Origin: Zantedeschia hybrid cultivar
Lineage: Eukaryota > Streptophyta > Magnoliopsida > Alismatales > Araceae
Length of the DNA stretch: 64,000 bases
Direction of reading: 5' to 3'
Assembly: GCA_030544215.1 (NCBI GenBank)
Contig: JARZZO010000003.1
Location: 31,996,379 to 32,060,378, forward strand
Made by a program: the position numbers and the translations under genes. The notes below the pieces were generated by a model. That model ran no database searches, had not been told where the DNA came from, and was given only the letters and a program-made list of their open reading frames with translations. Below, piece by piece: positions 36,188-47,005 of the stretch. Each line of letters opens with the position of its first letter. Positions within the stretch are counted from its first letter, which is position 1.

Positions 36188-39100
36188 CTAAGGGTAGTAT
36201 TTCTTAAGATGTAAACCATTCCAGGGATGAGTTAGCTCTTCTCCTTCTGCATTAACAAGACGATAAGCGTTACCAGGAAAAGCGCGCGATACAACGTAAG
36301 GTCCTTCTCAGTTGGGTTGGAGCTTAGAACGCGGACCACCAGGTTTTACAAAAATCCTTTTGACGACCATTTCACTGACTTTGAACTTACGTTCAATGAC
36401 TTTCTTTTGATAAAAACGTGCTAGTCTATTTTGATAAACTTTCGTATGATTAGCGGCTGACCATCTTCTCTCGTCTAAGAGTTCCAATTGAGGAAGGAGT
36501 GCTGAACGATGTTCATCAATGGAAAATTCCTTATTCAATTGTACTCTTAATGACGGTATAAGGATCTCGTATGGAACTACCGCTTCCATTCCAAATGTTA
36601 AGGAATAAGGAGTTTGCCCAGTGGGCGTGCGGATTGAAGTTCGGTAGGCCCATAGAGCTTCAACCAATTTTTCTGGCCAATCTGCGAATTTATTAGATTT
36701 GCACGTCTTTTTGATGATTTTTATCAAAGTCTTATTAGTTGCCTCTGCTTGACCATTGCCTTGCGGATAATAAGGAGATGAATGATGCAATGCAATTCTA
36801 TACCTGTTGCAGAGGTCCTTCAATTCTTGTGACACGAACTGCGGTCCGTTGTCGGTGACGATGGTGCTAGGAATTCCAAATCGGGTGATGATGTTCTTCA
36901 TGATGAACTTGCAGATGGTTGATGCTTTGATTTCCACATACGCTTCGGCTTCTGCCCACTTGGTGAAGTATTCCGTTGCCGTGAGAATGAAAGATTTTTG
37001 CTTGATGCCGAAATCTGGATTACGAAGGGGTCCAATGATGTCGAAAGCCCACATGGAGAAAGGCCATGGGGAAGAAACAGGATGGAGTGAAGATGTAGGA
37101 GAATGAATTTTGTCGGCGTGAAGTTGGCACTTAGCACACCTACGGACATACCCTACACAGTGTTCTTCCATGGTTGGCCAGTAAAATCCTTGTCTAAGGA
37201 TCTTCTTTGCTAGCATCTGTCCATTGACATGGCCACCACAAACTCCACTATGAGCCCCTTCCATAACCTTCCAAAGCTCATCTTCGTCTAGACATCTCAG
37301 AAGAACTCCATCAAAACCTCTCTTGTACAGTGCTCCTCCAACTAGGGTGTATCGTTGAGCAACTCTCCTGATAGCTCTCTTCTCTTCAGCTGTAGCTTCT
37401 TCAGGATATGATTGATCTTCACAATATTTGGCAATTTCATAATACCATGGCTTCTGTTCATCATCCATCTCTTCTAATAGCTCTATCAACATGATTTCTC
37501 TTTTTTCCACGATATCTCCGTCTCTGACTTTCTTCAGCAACTTCTCCTTAGTTTTAAGGAATGACGGGTCTTTCACGGCGGGTGAGAGACGCCTATGAAC
37601 TATGATTGATTCGGATTGCTTGCTGATTGGAAAATCAAGAGAAGATGCCAATGAAGCTAGAGCGTCGGCTAAGATGTTTTGATTCCTAGGGACATGGACA
37701 AAGATCAATTTCGAGAAAAACTTTGAGTAAGAAGAGGTAAGTTCCTGATAAGGCTTGAGCTTGGGATCAAGAGTTTGATATTTAGTCAGCACTTGGCGAA
37801 GAATCAGTTGGCTATCACCCACAATCCTGAGTTTGGTGGCACCATGAAAATGAGTAGCCTCGAGGCCAGCAAGGAGTGCCTCGTATTCAGCTATATTGTT
37901 GGTGACTGGAAAGTCAAACTGAAAGGCTTGTGGAATGGTGACACCTTCAGGTGATAACAGAACGATACCGATCCCCTTTCCATGGGAATTCAGAGCTCCG
38001 TCAAAATGCAGAGTCCACATATCATCTCTGATTTGATTTACGGACATCAGTTCTTCATCCGGAAACTCTGATCGCACTGGATCAAATTAAGGAAGGGGAT
38101 GATGAGCGAGATGTTCTGCTATGGCATAGCCCTTGATCGCTTTCTGCTGAATGTAAATGATATCGAATTGAGATAGAAAGCTTTGCCATCGCGCTAACCT
38201 ATCAGTAAGAACAGATTTCTCCAGAAGGAATTTGATCGGATTCATCCTAGCGGTGAGATGGACTTCATGGGCCAGAAAATAATGCTTCAATTTATGAACA
38301 ACCCAGACCAATGTTGCGCATGTTTTCTCCATCACCGTGTATCTCTATTCAGCGGGGTTGAGAAGTTTAGAGAGATAGTAGGTTGCCCTCTCCTTTCCTT
38401 CTTCATCCTCTTGTGCTAGGTTAGCCCCTATTGCATCATCCAGGACTGAAATGTAAAGTATCAATGGCTTGCCTGGAGATGGTGGTCTCAAAACAGGAGG
38501 ACTTGCTAAATAATTCTTTAATCCATCGAATGCCTCCTGACACTTATCGTCCCAATCGAATTTGACTCATGGCTTGGTAAGCTCGTAAAACGGGTTACAC
38601 CTTTGTGAGTGCTGGGAGACAAAACGGCGAATAAATTGCAACCTCCCGATTAATCCTCTCAACTCCTTCAAGTTTTTGGAAGGTGGCATTTCTCTGATAG
38701 CCTTCGCCTTGTTGGGATCGATCTCAATTCCCCATTTGCTGACGATGAATCCAAGTAATTTTCCTGAAGATACCCCGAATACACATTTCTTGGGGTTCAT
38801 CTTTAACTGATACTCTCTCGATCTCTCTAATACCCTTGCCAAAACTTTGGCATGCTCAGCCTTTGTCTTAGATTTAACCAATAAATCATCCACATACACT
38901 TCCAAATCTATGTACATCATGTCATGAAATATTGCCATCATAGCCCTCTGATAAGTGACTCCAACATTCTTTAATCCAAATGGCATGACGACATAGCAGT
39001 ATGTTCCCCAAGGTGTAGTGAATGACGTCTTCTCTTGATCTTCTTCTGCTAACTTGATCTGGTTGTATCCTGAAAATCCGTCCATGAATGATAAAGTTTC

Positions 39101-39960
39101 ATAGCCAGCGGCGTTGTCAATGAGTACATCAATATGAGGCAATGGAAAATCATCTTTAGGACATGCCCGGTTCAGATCGCGGAAGTCAATGCAAATTCTG
39201 ACCTTCCCGTCCTTCTTCATAACCGGGACTATGTTGGCCACCCATCGTGGATAAAGGACAACTCTAATGAATTTGGCTTTATGCAATTTGTCAACTTCTT
39301 CCTTCATCTTTAGAGCCATTTGTGGGTGGAATCGCCTTAATTTCTACTTGACCGGGCTAGCTCCATCCTTTAATGTCAACCTGTGTTCAACTAAAGATGA
39401 GTCTAACCCCGACATATCTTCATAACTCCAGGCGAAAGTGTCCTTATAGTCTCTAAGTACTTGCACCATTGCCTTCTCATCCTCTGTAGAAAGATTTTTG
39501 CTGACGAGGACAACCTTAGATTCGTCTTCAGTCCCTAAATTGATTTCTTTGGTAGGCTCTTCTACGGCAGCTGAGGGTTCATCAAATCTCTTCACTCCAC
39601 TGGCATATGCCTCAGCCGCGTCCTCGTCATGTTCCTCATCTTCAATAATGGGGTCTTTTTCATGTACTAACTCATATACCCCATACCCATCATTGACTGA
39701 CTCATCGTCCATACAATCTTCTGGCATCTGAATTGGATTTTCTAAAAACTGAGGGATTAAAGAGCAAGAAAAGCATCTATCAGCTAAGTCCTGGAGGTAT
39801 CTATCTGGAATTCGCCTACCCTTAGACTTACTAACTTGACTAACCTGCCTAGAACTAGACTGCCTAACTTCACTAAACTCCCTATTATAACCTAATGAAG
39901 ATGAAGCAGGATGAAAATCCTGGGATACAAGTGAAAATACAGGAGAATCCTCCCGAGGGG
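36188..39960 (-). pseudogene. Element E pol: RT, RNase H, second RNase H, integrase
   Basis: One frame with in-frame stops at about 39344, 38567, 38345, 38087 and 36308. Linker, then RT: VRICIDFRDLNRACPKD, SFMDGFSGYNQIKL, FGLKNVGVTYQRAM and the catalytic YVDD at 38885-38896. The first RNase H is degenerate (LYISVLDDAIGANL, then HEVHLTARMNPIKFLLEK). The second RNase H is well kept: LHFDGALNSHGKGIGIVL, NIAEYEALLAGLEA, VGDSQLILRQV and NILADALASLAS, giving acidic residues at all four expected places. Integrase has HSGVCGGH...CAKCQ zinc module, FDIIGPLRN, TDNGPQFVSQ and GQAEATNKT (DDE). The true end KKYYP-TAG is at 36188, beyond the stop at 36308. There is no chromodomain. RT, second RNase H and integrase all keep their catalytic residues. 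Confidence 0.9.
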
Positions 39961-39975
39961 AGGGGCAGAGTAGAT

Positions 39976-40833
39976 CTAGGAGAGAATCTTAACCGAAGGA
40001 CCCACGCAATGGGGTGTAATCGGACAAGTAAGAAGTTTCCTCAATGAGGATCTGGGAAGAATTTGTTGCCGAATTGGTGTTTTTTTTTGGACAGTGGAGG
40101 AGTTAAGCATAAAACAGGAATGAATACAAATAGAAGGAGAATTAGATGGAGGAAGTGGCACCAGGGCCAAGGGATTAGGGGGATCATACAACAGTATGTC
40201 CCAGATCAAATCATACATCCTCTCTAGATCGAGAGGAGGTGGTGGAATGAGGTCCCGAGGGGACAGAGTAATCATAACGGGCGGAGCCCGTGGAATATCT
40301 TCAATAATGACCCGCGACCAAGTCGGGGTCAGGAGCAATGTGCGAAACAGAGTATGAAGCATGAAAACATAAGAAGGATATGTCCCCCTCCAGAGCAGAT
40401 CTGTGGTGTAGCCAGCTTCATAGGGGTCATCTGGCTCCCCTTCGTCGGTCTCTTCTGACAGCAATATCCGTTTGTCAAAGATAACACCGGGACTTTCGAT
40501 CAGCTCATCAATCTGCGGCGGCCACTTGGGTTCTGTCGGATCTAGAAACAGTCTGTTCAATGCAATGTAAAGGTCTCTCAGATCGAACCACCTGTACCAT
40601 TCACGTTCAGGATCATGGAATTTTCTCCTCTTCATAGACCGCAGAGCCTCCAAAGACTGGTACGTGAGTAGTTCCGAGCAATGCCCGGCCAAGTCTCTCC
40701 CATAAATATCATGGAAGTCAAAACACGAAGTAATGACCACCGTGTTGTCATGACTAATTATGGGCCCCTTTACAAAATGTGTATACAAGGTCCATGTTAG
40801 GGGATCCCGGCCTTCCTTGGGCGGTGTAGACAT
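39976..40833 (-). pseudogene. Element E linker between G-patch and RT
   Basis: 285 codons in the same frame as the protease and G-patch segments, but out of frame with pol downstream. It starts MSTPPKEGRDPLTWTLYTHF and contains DLYIALNRLFLDP, GYTTDLLWRGTYP and a proline-rich end. I recognise no domain. A frame change somewhere in 39960-39980 separates it from pol. Confidence 0.6.
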
Positions 40834-40839
40834 TGTCTC

Positions 40840-41133
40840 CTAGACTTTCTGACCATCTTCATTCTCTGCCTGCTGAACAATTTCTTGTTTCAGTTTTCTT
40901 AGCCTATAGCTCAGACCGCTTCCAGGTGCTCCTCGGTGATATTTGACAGGAGTGGTCCTGCCTTGTAATTGTGTGCCCAGACCTCTCCCAGGCTGATAAC
41001 CGTTCTTCATCATAATTCTCCATCCCGGGGTACTCATGCACATCCCCCTTTTTATGGCATTTAACGGGTAAGGAGAAATAGTGGCAATTTTCAGAGGATC
41101 AGCCACTGGATGGTAAACCTGTAATACCGACAA
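40840..41133 (-). pseudogene. Element E G-patch segment
   Basis: Contains GWRIMMKNGYQPGRGLGTQL followed by QGRTTPVKYHRG, a G-patch like the one in D (1034-2467). It lies immediately after the protease and in the same frame, separated only by a stop at 41143. G-patch motifs bind RNA or RNA helicases. Confidence 0.75.
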
Positions 41134-41142
41134 AAAAGGTTG

Positions 41143-42837
41143 TCAGCCAGGTAAAGAAGCAGCTTTGATATTCAAGGTGTGAGTAGCAGCAAGGATCGGC
41201 ATGCTCGTCACTTTAATGATTCGTCCTTTAAAGGGAAATTTGAGGCATTGATGATTCGTGGAGGGAATCGCCTCGAGAGTTTTTATGTAAGGACGACCCA
41301 AAATGGCATTCAAAGAAGGCTCGATTTCCAGAATGTGAAATTTGACCTCAGCATGACTTACAGGGCCTAGCTCCACTTTCAAATAAACCATTCCCAGAGG
41401 GGAACGGGTGGAGTTATCATATGCTGTCACAGAGATGGGGCTAGGCAGCCATTTTTCCTTAGGCACACCGCACAGTTCTAGGGTCTTCGGAGGTAAAACA
41501 TTGACTGAAGCCCCTGTGTCCAACAGGCATGCATCCACGGCCTTCTTGCAGATGTTGACCGTGATGCTCAGAGCCATGCTTCTGGCTGCTAGCGGTGCTA
41601 GTTCCGATGTATGGAATGTAATGGAGGGCTGATCTCCTTGAGGAACTAATAGTGCTGCAATCTTTTCCACCGGCACGTCCTCGTTGACCATCACCTTCTG
41701 CAAATATTCTATCAAAGCTTCTTGGTGACTCTTCGATCTTTTGATCAGTTCAAGCACGGAGATCCGTGCCGGTGTTCGGTCTAGATGTTTCAACAAATCA
41801 TATTGAGTGCCTGGTGCACTCTCTTCATTGTGTGCTTCCTCTATCGGCTGTGATGGGCCGTCTCTAACTGTTGACTGAGGAAAGACTTTGTTAAAAATTC
41901 TTCCACTCCGGAGCGCATGTTCCTCAACCGTGGAAGGTCCGGGTGACACTTTGAGTACCGCAGGGTTGGGTGGTGTAGGTGATGCGGGGTGTTGGTATGT
42001 AGGTGATGGCGTGGGGTTAGGTGGTGGTGGCGTGATGCGGATTAAAGGTCTAGATGGTTGGATGGTAGATGGGTACATGATTGGGGTGGATGAAGTGGGG
42101 AATGGTACGCATAGTAGCGGTCTGGATGGTTGGATGGTGCCTGGGTAAGTGGTAGTGGTATCGGGTGAAGTAGGAAATGGTACGCGTAGTAGCGGTCCGG
42201 ATGGTAGGAGGGGTGTATAATTGGTTTGCGGTAGGTTATTTGGTGGCGGCGTAGGAGTGTGGGGCGTAATGGGCTTGAGGAAAGCGGGTGGTGGTAATGG
42301 GTTATTGGGTGCGGGTGAGTGATACGCGGGTGTCGGTAGAGGGGTGATGGTAATGGGCTGTGGTCTGGGTATGTGGATGGTGCGGCGTGGTGGTTGTTCT
42401 GCGGTACTCGGAACATGACCCGTCGAATAAATAGAGGAAGAGTCCTCTATTCTCCACTGTTGCCCACGGTCAGCCTCAGACTGGCTGTTTGTCAAAATAG
42501 GGGCAACTTGGTTTTGGTTTTGATGCTCCGGGAGCGGGTTCTGCACTATGCCCATGTTTGGTGGTGGTGCTGCTTGTGCTGGTGGTCTTGCTTGCTGCTG
42601 TGGTCTTCTTGCCTTCAGGGCTGATATGTATTTTTTCATTTCTTCCCAGTCTATGCCGCCCTGCTCGTTGAGATCATGAATGTAATCTCTAAATTGGAAG
42701 CATGTGCCAATAGTATGCCCAGGTTGCCTATGGAAGTAGCAATACCTAGACGTGTCGGCATTCTGAGGCCAAACTGCCTTTTCTCTTGGCAGGACTAAGG
42801 CATTAGCTGCCATTAGGGCACTGAAAATGTCTGCCAA
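41143..42837 (-). pseudogene. Element E gag C-part and protease
   Basis: Begins with the gag tail including CYFHRQPGHTIGTC, a CCHC-like knuckle with His in place of the second Cys. A long Pro/Thr-rich linker follows, containing three imperfect copies of a unit of about 25-30 residues of the type SRPLLCVPFPTSS (coded at about 42050-42210). The aspartic protease then has DACLLDTGASVNVLPPK, ILGRPYIKT and STNHQCLKFPF. The active site is intact. It shares frame with gag upstream (43000-43545) and with the G-patch segment downstream. Confidence 0.85.
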
Positions 42838-42999
42838 AGATTCTGGGAGGACTGGGTATTCTGCCCTCTTTGGGCCTGGAGGTCTTCTCGGCTGGTTGTA
42901 GTCAGCAGGAGGAGGGACATTATGATAAGCCGGCGGTGCGCGCGGCTGATATTGCTGTTGTTGCTGGTACTGCTGTTGTTGTGGCTACTGGTACTGCAA

Positions 43000-43619
43000 T
43001 TACCGTTGCGGCGGCTGCTGTGGCTGTTGCTGTTGCTGGTTCGGCTGTTGGGGCCGCTGATATTGGGGTTGCTGATATTGAGGGTTCGGCTGCTGCCTGT
43101 ACCCCTGCTGGTTCGGTTGTGGTGGCCTCTGGTATTGTTGCTGACTCCTCACGAACTGGGGTGAATTGTTGTTCATACTACTGACTTGTTCATGAGAGAG
43201 CGTGCCCTCAGTAGTTGGACCTATGCTGGGAGAATTCGGCACTGCAGACTTCCGAGGTGGAGGCCTGCTAGGTCTGTGGGGATCAAAGATGCTAGAAAAC
43301 GTAGCGTCCTTGAAGGCATTTTGACAGTACCGTGCTCTTTCATAGAGCTCTGCCATGCTGGTCAGATTGTTTAGGGAGAGGACTAGTTTGAACTGGGGCG
43401 TGGCATTGGAAATCAACATCTTCATTTGCTCCGACTCGGACAAGTGATCTTTCACTTTCTCGGCCAAGCCTCGCCATCTGTTGGCAAAACTGACAAACTC
43501 TTCATCGGGTTTCATCTTCTCTGCTATTAGGTCAGTGATGGACATGAAGGGGGCAACCCTGTCCTAGTATCGTTGAATGAATTTTCGAGAAACGATACCA
43601 TAGTCTTCTACTTCGGAGG
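43000..43619 (-). pseudogene. Element E gag, middle part
   Basis: Read leftward from the right-hand target duplication of G: EVEDYGIVSRKFIQRY, then MSITDLIAEKMKPDEEF, FANRWRGLAEKV and SNATPQFKLVLSLNNL, matching gag of D. The end is a glutamine/proline-rich run (QQQQPQQPPQ) coded by CTG/TTG-rich DNA at about 42940-43110. TAA at 43000-43002 interrupts the frame. The N-part of gag lies on the other side of solo LTR G. Confidence 0.85.
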
Positions 43620-44983
43620 TGTAGACACGCTAATTTTGACATCATTTCGAGTAAATTTCATATCATATAATAATGCCTCAGAATGGTCTGATATTTAATC
43701 ATTGATTAATTTTTATTGATCTTTTTAAGTGTCGGGTTTAACAGACATGTTTAAGTTAATCAATTAAATTGATTTTAACTCAAATTTCAGTTAAAATATG
43801 AAGAAGTCTAAAACACGTCTACATGCGTGGACACCATTTAGAGTTTATTCTTATTTTAACGTTTAAATTTGAATTTTAATCAGTTGATTAATTAGCTAAA
43901 AGGCGTCTGTGAGGTACGACGCGTTTTAGGTTTCCTAAGCTATTTCTACTTCTCTTCCGGATGTTTATCCTTATCTTAATTAGTGTAAAAGACGTCTATA
44001 AATATAGACGCGTTTTAGCTAATACAGATAAAGATAAGTTTTCCCGGATGTTTATCTTTATCTTAATCAATCTGAAAGGCGTCAGCCATGGTGGACGCGT
44101 TTTAGATAATTACAGATAAAGATGAATTAATATGTATTTATCTGTAAGATGAATTAATCTGTATTTATCTGTTGGTTAATGCGGATAAATCTTAAGATTT
44201 TTCCATGTAAATCCGCGGACGCAGAAGAAGTCTATAAATACCCTACATCTTGAATGTGTGAAAAAAAAGTTAAAAAAAGGGAGTTGGTGATTAGTTAGTG
44301 ATTGAGGTGACATCGAATTGAAGATCGAAGCAACGACGTCCTAACGCCGAAGTGCTGCTGTTTCCAAAAGTCGGCGTCCATTTTTCATCCAATCTTCGTC
44401 CAATTCAAGGCTTCATCTACTCGGCATAAGTTTTTCAATTCATTTCTGCACTTTTCATATTCACTTCGTTAATTCTACATTCTTCATCACATCACTCTAT
44501 GCAACACACACCACACTAGCATCATTTTCAAAACCAATTCAAAGGGGTTTCAAAGACCATCCCAACAAGTCAGTTCTATGTTTAGTAGCATGTTTAAAAC
44601 TCTTATTAGAATGGATATTACCTTTGCTTAAGTTCTCATCATTTCTTTATTCTTCTTTCTATTTCTTGCAAGCTGCGAAGAGAATCAAAAGGGGAGGAAA
44701 TCAACAAGCAAATCAAAGAACTCTAGACGATCCTCAAATTCAAACTCAACAGCAAGAACAAAATAAGAGGAAGGGCTCTCTTTCTTCAGCTGGTTGAAGG
44801 AGGGGAACCAAAAGCTCAACATCTCCCACATTTAAACAGGTAGGCGATCAAACTTTCTTTTGGAACTTTTAAGTCAAAAGTTTCTGGCGATCACTTCACG
44901 TAGTTTCTTTTTAATAGGCTTATTTTGCACTTAAACAACATAGATTTTTCATGATAATCACACACTCATTTTAAGCACTCACA
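43620..44983 (+). mobile_element. Element G: solo LTR of the E family, inserted in E's gag
   Basis: 1364 bp, plus strand TGTAGACACGCTAATTTTG to TTAAGCACTCACA, flanked by the perfect duplication GGAGG (43615-43619 and 44984-44988). It is an inverted homologue of E's LTRs, with four 32-bp palindromes (about 43811, 43899, 43986 and 44070) and the TATA box CTATAAATACCC (about 44233). No internal region remains, which fits insertion of a full element followed by LTR-LTR recombination. Confidence 0.92.
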
Positions 44984-46003
44984 GGAGGGTTCCAAAGAAA
45001 AGAACCACTCGAGGGCTGGTCCCTCTAAAGATCTCCTGAACAAAAAGGCCAACGACCTCTTGTCGTTTTGCCAGAAGGATGATTCGTACATAAACTCCTT
45101 CAAGTGGGTGAAGGGGTTACCAGTACCGTTGTACTTCCGGTACACTGGTATCTCGGAGGGTGGCAAGTGGAACACTGGCAGGCTTGGTAAGTTGATCTCC
45201 GGTACAGCTTTGACCCCCATCATCTTCTGGAGGTTGTTGAATTGTTCGTCCATGCGCTCCATCTTTGCCAACAACGCTTGCATTGTCAGATCAGCCTGGG
45301 GAGGAGGAGGAGGTGAAGGTACTTGGTAGGCCTGTTGCCTAAAGTACGTCGAACAAGGAGGGCAGTAAAGAGGAGGTCCGACAGAGCTTCCGCTATGCTC
45401 GAGGGCATTTTGATAAGCAGGCGTTAGTGGCGTTAGTGGTCTAGCCGGTTGCCTAGAAGATGAAAGTTGTGGCCCAGCTGGCCGAGAAGTGATATGGAGG
45501 CCTTCCATCGCCTGATGAATGTAAGGAGGATGAAGAGGAGGTTGCTGAGGGATAGCAGGGGGAGCCGCAGGGTTCGGCTCGGCAGGCTGCATGGGTGCCT
45601 TCCCCTTCAGAATGGACTGGATCGCTTCGAACTGTTGAGGGTCCAGACAGGAGGCGAGAACTCCCAAAGCATTGACAAGATCCGAAGGATCAGAGGACGA
45701 GGGATCATTTTGATTCATGTCTCCCTCGAGAATAGGATTGGGAATCGCATACTCATGCGGGGGAGGGTCAGGATATTGCTCATGAGGATGATAGAGAGGA
45801 GTCCGGACATTCCCATCATGTCAAAACGGAACGGGGACAGAATTACGGGACGCATCAGCATCTCTCCCGCTCTCAAAATTGTAATCGGAATCACGAGGGG
45901 CATTAGCATCTCCCTCGTAGTTAATCATGGCGTCTGGAGCCACACTCAAGTCCCTGCCTGATCGGAGCAGCATGATGTCAGATTCTTTTTCATGGATTGG
46001 CAA
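44984..46003 (-). pseudogene. Element E gag, N-terminal part
   Basis: Likely start at 46003: MPIHEKESDIMLLRSGRDLS, a beginning common to plant gypsy gag. A stop at 45821 breaks it; the frame then continues through ILEGDMNQNDPSSSDPSDLV (45718 onward), MQALLAKMERMDEQFNNLQK (coiled coil), SEIPVYRKYNGTGNPFTHLK and FRRSLEGPALEWFFSLEP. There it is cut by solo LTR G. The split point corresponds to the join between the two gag pieces of D, which helps align the two. Confidence 0.85.
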
Positions 46004-46980
46004 ACAAGTTGTACAGAGATTTAAACAAACAAGTGGATGTTTAGCGTGATTTTAAGATTCCTTGTTGAGTTATTTGGATTTAATTAAACCACAAATTCGC
46101 TCGAGGGATGGGATCCTAGTTTCAGTTCAATATCCACCGTTATACTCTATGGCTTTTTCTCACAACGTTTATGGAATCTAACCGGGACTTCAACTGGTAC
46201 AACCAGCCCGATGATCAAGGAGGAGTACCTTGATCTTGGGGACTTACGGAGGTCTCAACGCCAACTTCTCTAGTCTGATCGAGGGACTGACCCAATCAGA
46301 GAGAGTTGATGACGTCAAGTAGAGTGTTCCTAAGAAAAGGTGGGTATTAGCCTCAATGCGTATGACCTGTAGCCTGGATGGCCTCTAATGCTTAATACAT
46401 AATGGGTAATTAGCACACAGATCACAAAAATCTGAGAACTGAAGAAGAAATAAGAAACTGCCTGAATCGCGTCGAGGGTAGTCGACGCCTTTCAAACAGA
46501 GCCTTAATTTTTCGCAGAAGCTCAGATTGCAGACAGCAGAGAAATAAGACTGAAAGGCGTCTGGGTTAACGGACGCAGTTTGAAATGCGTCAGTGTTACT
46601 GGACGCTTTTCAAGTCACAGAAGCAGTTTTTCAGGAGGAATTTATGGGTTGATTCCTCTTTAAACAGGATAAAAACAATAAATAATCAGTTCATGCAAGA
46701 TTTTTTTTTGTTTCAGATTTTAACAGGATGATTTTAGCAACTAAACAACTAAGATATCAATCAATCACACATTATTTCATCACAAAAAGACAGCTTTTTA
46801 AATAATCAACGGGGAGGGCAAGATCTTGCCGCAGGGGTGTGCACGTGGTGCACGTAGGAAATTAACTAAACTAAAAACACTCACAAATTGGTGAGGACGT
46901 GTCGAAAGACACAAGTGGTGCACCGTGGGTGCCCGATTGATAACAACAAGAACAAAAGAACTAAAAGATGGCGAGACCAA
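46004..46980 (-). other. Element E leader
   Basis: Non-coding leader between PBS and gag. Three 32-bp palindromes lie in it (46461-46622). No other feature recognised. Confidence 0.65.
46461..46622. repeat. Palindromes in the leader of E
   Basis: Three units near 46461, 46549 and 46582 of the form TGAANNGCGTC-N10-GACGCNNTT, with centres such as GAGGGTAGTC and TGGGTTAACG. Confidence 0.85.
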
Positions 46981-46998
46981 GTCCCACCGTGATCGCCA
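46981..46998 (-). other. Primer-binding site of element E
   Basis: Minus strand TGGCGATCACGGTGGGAC, seven bases after the end of the 5' LTR. Two mismatches to D's site. tRNA not identified. Confidence 0.7.
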
Positions 46999-47005
46999 AA
47001 AAAGC

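Noticed and set aside
42870..43184. Ala/Val/Leu-rich plus-strand frames, membrane-like
   Set aside because: Antisense reading of the glutamine-rich gag segment of E.
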